Of a DNA stretch of 14,271 nucleotides, positions 7,541 through 14,271 are shown piece after piece; position 1 is the stretch's first letter, and each line of letters starts with the position of its first letter. This stretch comes from an uncultured Planctomycetaceae bacterium. GTDB lineage: Bacteria > Planctomycetota > Planctomycetia > Pirellulales > Pirellulaceae. The DNA lies in NCBI GenBank assembly GCA_903927685.1, contig CAIYOB010001511.1:1-14271 (forward strand), read 5' to 3'. Position numbers and translations under genes: made by a program. The notes beneath the pieces were generated by a model. It ran no database searches and had not been told where the DNA came from. It saw only the letters and a list, made by a program, of their open reading frames with translations.

Positions 7541-7723
7541 GACATGCGCCCCAGCGGTGCATGCCGCGGCCCCCGGATGCGTTGCCCGACCGCACCACGA
7601 TCCGTTTGGTGAAAGCGATGGTTTGGATCCGGGCCATCTTCCGCGGGCTGCCCGCCTCGTGGCAGTTTTCGAAGATCACGTCTTCCACCAACTGCTTGGC
7701 GTGCTCTGTGTCCCCTGAGGAGG

Positions 7724-10700
7724 CTACGGAAGCGTTGTGACTTCCTTCGCCAGCAACTCCTGCGCATGTCGGTAGCGTTCCGACAAATCGGTTGCGGGCT
7801 GAGCTGCCAACGGAATGACGTAGGCCGTCTGGCCGTCAAGCGTGACGCGTTCGATTTTGGTGAGCGGCTGGCCGTTGAGGAGAACGCCCGGCGCGCTCGG
7901 CAAACCGAAGACGAATAACGCCGTGGCCAAGTCGGCGGAGTCCTCGCCCGACTGGACCGCGTGGTCCACGGTCAAGCGGTTCTGTTGCGGCTGCACGATG
8001 ATGCGGACGAGGCCCAGTCGGCCGTCGGTCTTTACGGAGACACTGCCGGCTTGCCCGGCACCTGCTGGACGGGGCAGTGTCAGCGCGAATCCCGCCGGCT
8101 CGGGGAACGGATTCATAGCGATGTAGCTGCCGGTTACCGGTTCGGTCAGCAGGTAGGCCATCGTGCCGCGCTGGGTGACGAGCGTCGCTCCGTTCTTTTC
8201 CAGACGGCCGGTGCGGCTGATCTGCGACAGCGTCGTGTCCCGTTCCACGCCGTCGGCCAGGTAGGGCCACACGCCGTTGACGCGCCGATAGGGGAAGCAC
8301 TGGTCTGTCGGGACGCGGCGGTCCCAGTCGCCACCATAGCCAGGCTGGTAGCCGCACTCGAGGGTGTCCGAGCCGCTCTTGTACACCACCGCGAGCATCT
8401 GCGCCTGGTCGTCCCATTGAAGATCGAGGTCTGCGTCGCGGAGATGTTCCTGGAACGCGACAAAACTCGGGTACTCGGTGGCGTCGGCCACTTCGATGAC
8501 GTAGCCGGCATAGGCGAGATCCAAGCGGTCGATCGTCCCGGTATCCAGGAGTGTGTCGGACTTGACCAGATAGGCGTTGATGCGCAGCGCCTCGCGGACT
8601 TTCCCGCCGCCTTGCATTTCGGTCATCTCGCCGTCATCCGCCAGCACGACCTCATCGGTGCGCGGGAATTTGCTCGGCGGAATGGGGATCAGGCCGATGT
8701 AGCTGAGGCCGTCCTTGATCGTGATCCGCTGCCCGAATTTCGCCTTGCACGGCAATCGCGTCACGCGCTGGCCGTCCACGTACAGCTCCCAGTCGGGCTT
8801 GTCCGCGAAGTTGAACAGGCCGACGGTCGTCTGCACGCTGGTGATCTTGTCCGGCACAGGCCGGCCGCCGGAGTACTGCAGTTTCGGGAAAGGACTGGTG
8901 AGCACCACGGCCTTGTTCTTGTGTTGCAGCGTGACGAGATGGCTGCCCTGCGTGCCGACGGAACCGTTCGGGTTGCGCTGTTGCGTATCGTGATAGATAC
9001 TATCGAGCAATTCGGTGCGGTTCAGGCCAGGGCGGATCAGCAGCGTGCCCAGGTCGGTCAGCGAGGCAGCTTTCTTGTCGGTACGCCGCCACTGAGCCAT
9101 GACCGGGACGGTCTCGTTGTCGACGGACACGTCCAGGCTGGCCAAGCCGTAATGCCGGCCGAGATAGCTGCGTTTCAGGAGCGGTGTCTGGCTATAGCCG
9201 CCCCACATTTTGTAGGTGACCGTGGACTCGAACGGCAACGGTTTGGCATCGACCATCTGGGCCATCCACTCCGGCGCCCACGGGCCGTTCAGCGATTGCT
9301 CGGCCGCCTGGCCGGGGCGGTAGTCGTGACCGATCGCCGACAGCTTCTCGACATTCGGAGCAGTGACCGATTCCTGGCCGAAGTCCGTGTAAGCCCCCTC
9401 GCGCGACAGCGTGTGCAGGATGTGCTGCAAACCGTCCTGGATGCCGAGCACATATCCGATGCCCGTGCGGCCCGAGGAACTGATGAACCGGCGCAGGCCC
9501 GGATGATAGCTGGAGGTCAACTCCTCGAGCGACTTGGCCATGATGCTCTGGCCCATCATGCGGTCGAGCGGTGCCGGGCCGAAGTCGGCGAACACCTTTT
9601 GGGCCGTCAGCGAGTGCGCGAAGTAGTAGTGGTCGATGCTCTCCTGCGTGGAACCGTCGAACCAGCACCAGGTGCGCAGCGGCCACTGCTCCAGCCCCTG
9701 CCGGCCGTCGGCCAAGCACTGTTCCGAGTCCATGATCTGCCCGCCCAGCAGCGTGCCGGCCACGGCCCAGTGATTGAAGTTCATCGTGCCCATCGTCCAG
9801 CAGTACGTCCGATAGACGCTGAAGTTGCCCCGCCAGTCGCCGGTCTGCGCGTAGTACGCTTGTGCCTCCTTGCCGCCAATATAGCCCTGGGCGAATTGGT
9901 ACTTCTTCCCATCGCGTTCGAACTCGGGAAAGCTGCGGTCCGGCATCAGCCACGCCCACCAGTACAGCTTCCAGTGATCACGCACCGGCTCCGGCAGCGC
10001 GTCGTAGTACTTGAAGTAGTCCTGCGCCCGCTCGGTCGCATCGAACCCACTCCAGCGCCGCGGCGCGTAGCCGAGTTGCTCGTCGAGCCACTGGTGGTAC
10101 GCCTCCAGCGTCGCCGGGAACTGGGCCGCACCGCCGAGCTGGTGAACTTCCTGCACGCGCTGCCATTGCCAGTCGGGCATCCCCTGAGGGCGTTGGAATT
10201 TCAGCCGGGCTGCCAACTTGCCGATCTGCTCGGCCGAGGGCAGCACGGCGGTGGGCGTACCGCCGCTCAGCTTGCTTAGCTCGGGCGCGGTGGGCAGTCG
10301 GCAGGCACTTTTTTCGCGAGTCGCGATCGGCGTCATCGTGACCTCCAGTTTCGGCGAGCCGATCAGAATCCCGCGTGGCCCTGTGGCGGTGGCCCATTCA
10401 TAACCGCCCTGCCACAGCCGCGCGTCGTACACCTCCCACTTGCGCACCACGAACCCGCAATCCTCGAACTGCCGCAGCCGCTCGGCCGCCGTCGCACCAA
10501 ACGCCGGGTCGTTCAGCGCGGCCGTCACATCCAGCCGGCCGACCGCGTTCGCGGCCGACACTTCGGCCGGTCCGAACTGCCTTTCGTAGCGGTCCTGCCG
10601 CAGGTCTTGCGCGCCATACTTGGCCCAAAACAACTGGCCGTTGACGGCAGCGTTGAAAGTCGGACCGCGCTGCGCATCGGCGAACCAAGGTTTTCGGAGG

Positions 10701-11194
10701 GCGTAGGCTACGGCGTGCCAGCGAGGCGAGTCCTTGGCCCACGCGTCGCCGAGGAACGACATGCCGGCGGGCTCCAAGTATCCTTCCGGCCACAACTCGG
10801 CGGCGCGGAACGGCAGGATCAACTCGGCCTTCTGCACCGCGAGTCCCGCGCCCAATTTCGCTGCGATTTTCTCCGCCGCGCCGGGAAACCGCACCAGCAG
10901 CGACCGGTGCACGGCGTCAAACGCGATGGCTCCCGGCTTCGCACCGCCATCGCGTTTGGCGGGTGACCAGACCGCCGTTGGCCCGGTACCGCCGGGCGTA
11001 TGCACCGTCTCGACAACCAGCCCGCCGTCGGCGAGCACCACGGGTGTATCCCAGAATTCGCGGAATCCGGAGATGCCTGCGAGTTGCGGTTGTTCAAGCA
11101 GCACGGTCTCCGCAGCAGGTGACGCCGACGGGATGACCGCTAACGCAGCCAGCCAGAAGGGAAATTGACAGGCCCGATTCAGTGCGCGTTTCAT
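7724..11194 (-). CDS. Large secreted protein, probably polysaccharide-active, family unknown
   Basis: The product is 1156 residues with a Sec signal peptide (MKRALNRACQFPFWLAALAV, cleavage near ASPAA, about residue 28). The apparent layout, judged by eye, is: an N-terminal beta-rich part (about 30-290) that resembles a DNRLRE-type sandwich in its final GPRGILIGSPKL stretch; a Trp/Tyr-rich helical middle (about 325-650) with motifs such as HWKLYWWAWLMPDRSF, NFNHWAVAGTLLGGQ (473-487) and GSTQESIDHYYFAHS (514-528); then beta-sandwich regions to the C-terminus. A helical toroid followed by beta sheets is the layout of several polysaccharide lyase families (heparinase- and alginate-lyase-like), and conserved N, H, Y and R residues in the middle could form such a site. 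This is inference and I recognise no specific family. The ATG at 11194 has GGAG close upstream and a promoter at 11221-11250. It appears to be transcribed alone. Confidence 0.85.
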   Translation of the reverse strand: MKRALNRACQFPFWLAALAVIPSASPAAETVLLEQPQLAGISGFREFWDTPVVLADGGLVVETVHTPGGTGPTAVWSPAKRDGGAKPGAIAFDAVHRSLLVRFPGAAEKIAAKLGAGLAVQKAELILPFRAAELWPEGYLEPAGMSFLGDAWAKDSPRWHAVAYALRKPWFADAQRGPTFNAAVNGQLFWAKYGAQDLRQDRYERQFGPAEVSAANAVGRLDVTAALNDPAFGATAAERLRQFEDCGFVVRKWEVYDARLWQGGYEWATATGPRGILIGSPKLEVTMTPIATREKSACRLPTAPELSKLSGGTPTAVLPSAEQIGKLAARLKFQRPQGMPDWQWQRVQEVHQLGGAAQFPATLEAYHQWLDEQLGYAPRRWSGFDATERAQDYFKYYDALPEPVRDHWKLYWWAWLMPDRSFPEFERDGKKYQFAQGYIGGKEAQAYYAQTGDWRGNFSVYRTYCWTMGTMNFNHWAVAGTLLGGQIMDSEQCLADGRQGLEQWPLRTWCWFDGSTQESIDHYYFAHSLTAQKVFADFGPAPLDRMMGQSIMAKSLEELTSSYHPGLRRFISSSGRTGIGYVLGIQDGLQHILHTLSREGAYTDFGQESVTAPNVEKLSAIGHDYRPGQAAEQSLNGPWAPEWMAQMVDAKPLPFESTVTYKMWGGYSQTPLLKRSYLGRHYGLASLDVSVDNETVPVMAQWRRTDKKAASLTDLGTLLIRPGLNRTELLDSIYHDTQQRNPNGSVGTQGSHLVTLQHKNKAVVLTSPFPKLQYSGGRPVPDKITSVQTTVGLFNFADKPDWELYVDGQRVTRLPCKAKFGQRITIKDGLSYIGLIPIPPSKFPRTDEVVLADDGEMTEMQGGGKVREALRINAYLVKSDTLLDTGTIDRLDLAYAGYVIEVADATEYPSFVAFQEHLRDADLDLQWDDQAQMLAVVYKSGSDTLECGYQPGYGGDWDRRVPTDQCFPYRRVNGVWPYLADGVERDTTLSQISRTGRLEKNGATLVTQRGTMAYLLTEPVTGSYIAMNPFPEPAGFALTLPRPAGAGQAGSVSVKTDGRLGLVRIIVQPQQNRLTVDHAVQSGEDSADLATALFVFGLPSAPGVLLNGQPLTKIERVTLDGQTAYVIPLAAQPATDLSERYRHAQELLAKEVTTLP

Positions 11195-11220
11195 TCGCTT
11201 CTCCAGACAGAATTGGGTAC

Positions 11221-11250
11221 ATCTTAACGTCGCTCAAGCTGATCAAACAA
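11221..11250 (-). promoter_or_regulatory. Promoter of the 1156-residue secreted protein gene
   Basis: On the minus strand TTGTTT (11250-11245) and TAAGAT (11226-11221) are 18 bases apart, a good sigma-70 match. Transcription would start near 11214, giving a leader of about 20 bases that contains GGAGAA before the ATG at 11194. It lies just upstream of the divergent GH16 relic. Confidence 0.5.
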
Positions 11251-11259
11251 CAGAGAACG

Positions 11260-11648
11260 ATGGTCTGGCTGCTGTCCGGGGTCCGTTCCGCCCTGTGCGT
11301 CCTGGCCTTCTCCGCCATCGCCGCCGTTTCCGCCGAGATTTCCGCCGCGATTTCCGCCGCCGACACGCCGCCCACCTGGGCCGAGGAATTCAACACCGAC
11401 GGGGCGCCGGAGGCGGCGAGTGTGGGACTAACAAGGATCGCCTGGAGTTCTTCCTCGACGGCCAGCAGGTCTTCACCTTCGCCGACGACGGCGACGGTCC
11501 CGAAGCCTGGCCCTACGACAAGCCCCACCACCTCATCCTCAACGTCGCCATCGGCGGCGCCTGGGGCGGGATGAAGGGCGTCGATGATGCGATCTTCCCG
11601 CAAAAGATGCTGGTGGACTACGTCCGCTACTGGAAACGTGACGGCTGA
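11260..11648 (+). pseudogene. GH16 beta-glucanase relic with internal deletion and frame change
   Basis: From the ATG at 11260 the frame encodes a signal peptide (MVWLLSGVRSALCVLAFSAI) and the typical GH16 entry TWAEEFNTDGAPE, then degenerates. From about 11430, in another plus frame, the sequence is a good GH16 C-terminus: DRLEFFLDGQQVFTF, then WPYDKPHHLILNVAIGGAWG, DDAIFPQKMLVDYVRYW and a TGA ending at 11648. Intact GH16 laminarinase-type domains have roughly 150-170 residues between these blocks, including the catalytic ExDxxE strand, and none of that is present. The gene therefore lost its core by a deletion whose junction lies around 11410-11430 and left the two ends out of frame. It would once have been a secreted endo-beta-1,3- or 1,3-1,4-glucanase. 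It is divergent from the large secreted protein gene. Confidence 0.8.
11326..11361 (+). repeat. Three 12-base tandem units in the GH16 relic signal region
   Basis: Three consecutive units of the form rTTTCCGCCGnn (11326-11337, 11338-11349, 11350-11361) encode VSAE-ISAA-ISAA around the signal peptide cleavage region. This is a small local expansion by slippage or unequal exchange; no function is implied. Confidence 0.6.
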
Positions 11649-11830
11649 TTCAGCCGGGAAGGCCGATCCCGAACTCGGCCTGCTGCGTCCACGTTCGTCG
11701 GCCTGCCGGTGCTCCGGACCTGGTCACAGCGCAGGATTGAACGGTGGGCAGCCAGGACAGGAATGATACGCCGCCAACTCTACAAGGAATGCCACAGACG
11801 CGCTGGCGCCCGCGGCTTGCCGTGGTGTTC

Positions 11831-11847
11831 CGGCCGTGTCGCGGCCG
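11831..11847 (-). terminator. GC-rich stem-loop after the Gfo/Idh/MocA gene, possible terminator
   Basis: CGGCCG (11831-11836) and CGGCCG (11842-11847) pair as a six-base stem with a five-base loop, starting four bases beyond the stop codon of the minus-strand oxidoreductase gene. No T-run follows, so termination is uncertain. The rest of 11649-11851 contains nothing that I can identify. Confidence 0.3.
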
Positions 11848-11851
11848 CGCG

Positions 11852-13222
11852 TTAGAGCTTGGTTTCGAAGCCCTGGCGGCTCTCGCGGGCGAGGAAGGTG
11901 TTGGCTTCGGCGTCGCCGACGATTTCCCGCTTGACGGGGTCCCAGCTCATCGCCCGCCCCAACCGCATCGCGATATTCGACAGGTGGCAGATCTCCAGCA
12001 TCCGGTTGTGCGACCAGACGTCGGAGATCGGCTGCTTGCGCGACTTCATCGACTCGATGAAATTGACGCTGTGGTTGGCGGGAACCGGACCGCCGTAGAC
12101 CTTCTCGATCGCTCCTTCCGGCAGCGGGTTCTCCTTGAGTTCGTCAACCGGCGCGCCGGTGATCTTGCCGCGGTTGACGAAAAACCGGCCTTGGGTCCCT
12201 TCGAAGAGAATGCCGTTGTCGCCCTGGCTGGTGATAATCAGCTCGACGCCGCCCGGCATGTCGGCGCGCAACGTGAATTCGGTGGCCACGTTGAAACGAT
12301 CGTTCTCGACCGGGTGGCCATTCTTGTACTCGCAGCCCAGGACGAACTCCAGCGGCGTCACCTTGCTCGGGCCGGTCGCGGTGACGCCCAACGCCCAGCA
12401 GGCGATATCGACATGATGGGCGCCCCAGTCGGTGAGCTTGCCGCCGGAGTACTCGTGCCAGTCGCGGAAGGCGTAGTGGCAGTTGCTGTACAGCGGCACG
12501 CCGCCGCCGTAGCCTTGCCGCATTTCGGGCAGCGCCCGGTAGTCGACCTTCGGCGCCGGGCCGAGCCAGAAGTCCCAGTCCAATCCCTCGGGAACCGGAG
12601 CCACGGGGATCTTGGGCGATGGCGTCATGCCGTTGATGCCACACGTGACCTTCGTGACCTTGCCGATCCGTCCTTCCCGAATCAGCGCGATCGCCTGCAG
12701 GAAACGCTGATCGATTTCCGTCCGCTGCATCGTGCCGACCTGGAACACCCGGCCGGTGCTCGTGACGGCCTGCTCGATGAGCTTCCCTTCGGCAATCGTC
12801 AGCGTGAGCGGTTTTTCGCAGTACACGTCCTTGCCGGCCTGCATGGCTTCGACGGCGATCTTCGTGTGCCAGTGGTCGGGCGTGGCGATCATCACTGCGT
12901 CGATATCCTTGCGGTCGAGAATCTGGCGATAATCTTTGTAGGCGTCAGGCTTCTTCTCCTGCATCTTCTGAGTCTTCTCGACAAATTCGGCCAGGATCTT
13001 TTCATCCACGTCGGCCAAGGCCGCAAAAGGGGCGAACGGGATGGTCTTCGACGTGATGGCCCAGCCTTGATTCCGCATGCCGATGCAGGCAAACACCGGC
13101 CGCGAGTTGGCGGACTGAGCGCCCAGGGCCCGCCGGGTGGCCGGAATCATGACGCTGGCCGCGCCGACGGCGGCAATACCTTGCAGGAACCGGCGACGCG
13201 TGGTGAGGCAGTTTTGGGACAT
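11852..13222 (-). CDS. Tat-exported Gfo/Idh/MocA family oxidoreductase
   Basis: The product is 456 residues. It starts with a twin-arginine signal (LTTRRRFLQGIAAVGAASVM, from residue 6), so it is probably exported folded with its cofactor. Residues about 42-165 form the NAD(P)-binding Rossmann domain: VFACIGMRNQGW at the cofactor loop, DAVMIATPDHWH at 108-119, and the family hallmark EKP at 136-138. The C-terminal alpha/beta domain contains GGKLTDWGAHHVDIACWALG (260-279), whose histidines usually take part in the active site. The ending WDPVKREIVGDAEANTFL is typical of the many planctomycete paralogues of this family. Such proteins oxidise or reduce sugars, inositols or amino sugars. The specific reaction is unknown. 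The ATG at 13222 is chosen because the Tat signal begins there; 131 open codons upstream show no family resemblance. It seems to be a single-gene unit. Confidence 0.9.
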   Translation of the reverse strand: MSQNCLTTRRRFLQGIAAVGAASVMIPATRRALGAQSANSRPVFACIGMRNQGWAITSKTIPFAPFAALADVDEKILAEFVEKTQKMQEKKPDAYKDYRQILDRKDIDAVMIATPDHWHTKIAVEAMQAGKDVYCEKPLTLTIAEGKLIEQAVTSTGRVFQVGTMQRTEIDQRFLQAIALIREGRIGKVTKVTCGINGMTPSPKIPVAPVPEGLDWDFWLGPAPKVDYRALPEMRQGYGGGVPLYSNCHYAFRDWHEYSGGKLTDWGAHHVDIACWALGVTATGPSKVTPLEFVLGCEYKNGHPVENDRFNVATEFTLRADMPGGVELIITSQGDNGILFEGTQGRFFVNRGKITGAPVDELKENPLPEGAIEKVYGGPVPANHSVNFIESMKSRKQPISDVWSHNRMLEICHLSNIAMRLGRAMSWDPVKREIVGDAEANTFLARESRQGFETKL

Positions 13223-13611
13223 GGTGGGATGATCCTTGTGGACAAGTGCGAGCGCGGTGCTCGTGAACGAAGTGGGATGCGGGACGCTCCGCAGAACATC
13301 GTCCATGCTCGACCGTTCGGCACGGATCGGCAGAGTCTCGTCTTGGGCGAGGCCAGCGCGGTAAGAACCTCTTTGATATCCCGGCATTTCCCCTATGCGC
13401 TGAGCCTGAAACCACTCCAGGCTCTTTCGGCCATCCATCTTACCATTGCGCCCCCCCGCGTCTAGCGCCCACGCAGATTCTCTGGGCGTCGCGGCCATTC
13501 TCCATCGCCGGAAAGCCGTATGCCACACCTTTGCCAGGGGGACGCATGCGGCTTTTGGCGAGTGATGTTCGATCACCGGCAGCAACACCCGCCGCCAGAA
13601 CCTGGCGCTGG
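13223..13611. other. About 390 bases without a convincing gene
   Basis: The minus frame of the oxidoreductase stays open upstream to 13615, but its translation shows no recognisable family or export signal and is best seen as leader sequence. A C7 run lies at 13451-13457. The minus-strand promoter of the oxidoreductase should be in this region, but no clear -35/-10 pair was found by eye. It could be eroded gene remains. Confidence 0.4.
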
Positions 13612-13735
13612 GCATCCGCGCAGGAATAAGTTGGACAACTAACCGTAGGACGGATTGGTAATCCGTCCGGAAAAACAGGGACGGATTGCCAATCCGTCCT
13701 ACACAAAATTGCGCAAGTTATTTCTGCGCGGACGC
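13612..13735. repeat. Nested 124-base palindromic element (REP/MITE-like)
   Basis: There are two concentric levels of inverted repeat. The inner 24-base arms (13645-13668 and 13679-13702) are complementary at 23 of 24 positions across a 10-base spacer. Each arm is itself a hairpin: GGACGGATT / AATCCGTCC with a 3-base loop at 13648-13668, and the same stem at 13679-13699. The outer 27-base arms (13612-13638 and 13709-13735) share AACTTATT/AAGTTATT and CTGCGCGGA with several mismatches. Both pairs have the same centre, between 13673 and 13674. Translated, the inner part gives the TDWQSV and GRIANPSY strings that I recall as recurring in planctomycete annotations, which suggests a dispersed repeat. 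No RAYT-type transposase is in the window. Confidence 0.85.
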
Positions 13736-14006
13736 TGGGGTGATGGCCGCGGCGGGGCAGTTCCCACTCCAGGTCGCCGTCCGCCCTGCGAGGCAGCGCT
13801 GCGTCATCCAGCGTCACCGTCGTCGGCGGGAAGATGAGCCGCAGGTACTCCGCATCTTTGGCCTGGGTGGCCGTGTACGGCAATTCCCCGTGTGCGGACT
13901 GGACACTGGTCAGGACGCCGTAGCTGTACAGAATATGGTCTTCCCGCAGCGGCGCCCATTCCGGCAGCGCGGCAAATACGTGGTAGAACATCCGCCGGCA
14001 ACCCAT
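13736..14006 (-). pseudogene. Fragment of a secreted-protein gene, cut off at the palindrome
   Basis: A minus frame of about 90 codons reads like genuine protein: MFYHVFAALPEWAPL, then EDHILYSYGVLTSVQS, GELPYTATQAKDAEYLRLIF and TTVTLDDAALPRRADGDLEW. It looks like the beta-rich C-terminal region of a larger exported protein. The reading frame continues into the palindrome, where it becomes repeat-derived (TDWQSVPVFPDGLPIRPT), so the original C-terminus is missing. The frame upstream of about 14006 loses protein-like character, and no start with a ribosome site is evident, so the N-terminal part is missing too. I do not recognise the family. A short intact gene starting at 14006 or 13991 is possible but less likely. 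Confidence 0.45.
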
Positions 14007-14184
14007 ATTATGCGTGCGGCGATGGGCATGTTGCACCTCCGCAGCCCCGATTCGGCTCCCCGCCAGCAGAAACGGCCGCGAGGTGCTTATGTCCCAAGTC
14101 GCGCCCGCCCTGGAACTTAAGAACCCTGGAAGCACCTCTGGAGTCCCTTGATTTAGCCAGTCTCCACGGTAGACTCAGGACAAA

Positions 14185-14271
14185 TCAAATTTCCCAGCAG
14201 CCGATCCAGCCCTGCTTGTCACGCCGCCCACGGGCCTCGAGGTGGGCCATGTTCCCGTCGTCACGCGCCAA
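14185..14271 (-). CDS. Possible C-terminal end of a gene entering from the right edge
   Basis: A frame is open from the right edge for 28 codons to TGA at 14187-14185, giving GNMAHLEARGRRDKQGWIG and the end CWEI. Its charged, mixed composition is plausible for a protein tail. A second minus frame is also open over this stretch, so the assignment is weak and no family can be named. Confidence 0.25.
   Translation of the reverse strand: MARDDGNMAHLEARGRRDKQGWIGCWEI

Noticed and set aside
7961..10279. 772-codon plus-strand open frame opposite the large secreted protein
   Set aside because: It is antisense to a gene with signal peptide, promoter and coherent protein character; its own translation is Arg/Val/Gly-rich with no motifs, as expected for a GC-rich shadow.
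11744..13465. 573-codon plus-strand open frame opposite the Gfo/Idh/MocA gene
   Set aside because: It is a shadow of a clearly identified oxidoreductase; no domain or export signal is visible.
13223..13615. N-terminal extension of the Gfo/Idh/MocA protein to 13615
   Set aside because: The Tat signal must be N-terminal and begins at the ATG at 13222; the extension has no family resemblance and starts at the edge of the palindrome.
13645..13702. CRISPR repeat pair
   Set aside because: There are only two units in inverted orientation with a 10-base spacer and no cas genes; it is a palindromic element and not a direct-repeat array.

Overview
The window looks like a GC-rich bacterial chromosome fragment, most likely from a planctomycete or a close relative in the PVC group. 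This rests on several things seen together: Tat-exported Gfo/Idh/MocA and glycosidase-like proteins, very large secreted proteins of unknown family, an AraC/XylR-type regulator beside sugar genes, and a dispersed-type palindrome whose translation gives the 'TDWQSV' / 'GRIANPSY' strings that I recall from planctomycete genomes. The taxon is inferred, because no rRNA or other marker gene is present.

Region 1 (1-7528) is a sugar or sugar-acid catabolic locus. A divergently transcribed regulator with a LacI/PBP-like sensor and an AraC DNA-binding domain (GTG start at 6380) faces a minus-strand operon. In order of transcription the operon encodes an SDR dehydrogenase, an MFS transporter, a galactonate-dehydratase-like enolase-superfamily enzyme, a secreted clan GH-A glycosidase, a 47-codon ORF with a signal peptide, and a Tat-exported glycosidase-like protein that runs off the left edge. 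The first gap is 9 bases, and the next two junctions are 4-base ATGA overlaps. The likely logic is: release a sugar outside the cytoplasm, import it, oxidise it to a lactone or aldonate, and dehydrate it to a 2-keto-3-deoxy acid. No kinase or aldolase to finish the route is visible here.

Region 2 (7529-11194) holds one minus-strand gene for a 1156-residue secreted protein that I cannot assign to a family. Its apparent layout is an N-terminal beta domain, a tryptophan/tyrosine-rich helical middle and C-terminal beta domains, which resembles polysaccharide-active proteins. A good promoter sits just upstream.

Region 3 (11195-14271) is partly decayed. A GH16 glucanase has collapsed to its signal peptide plus its C-terminal third in a shifted frame. 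An intact Tat-exported Gfo/Idh/MocA protein follows. Then come about 390 bases with no convincing gene, a 124-base nested palindrome, the C-terminal-looking remnant of another secreted protein, and the last 28 codons of a possible gene entering from the right. Long plus-strand open frames opposite the minus-strand genes are GC-driven shadows and are not annotated.
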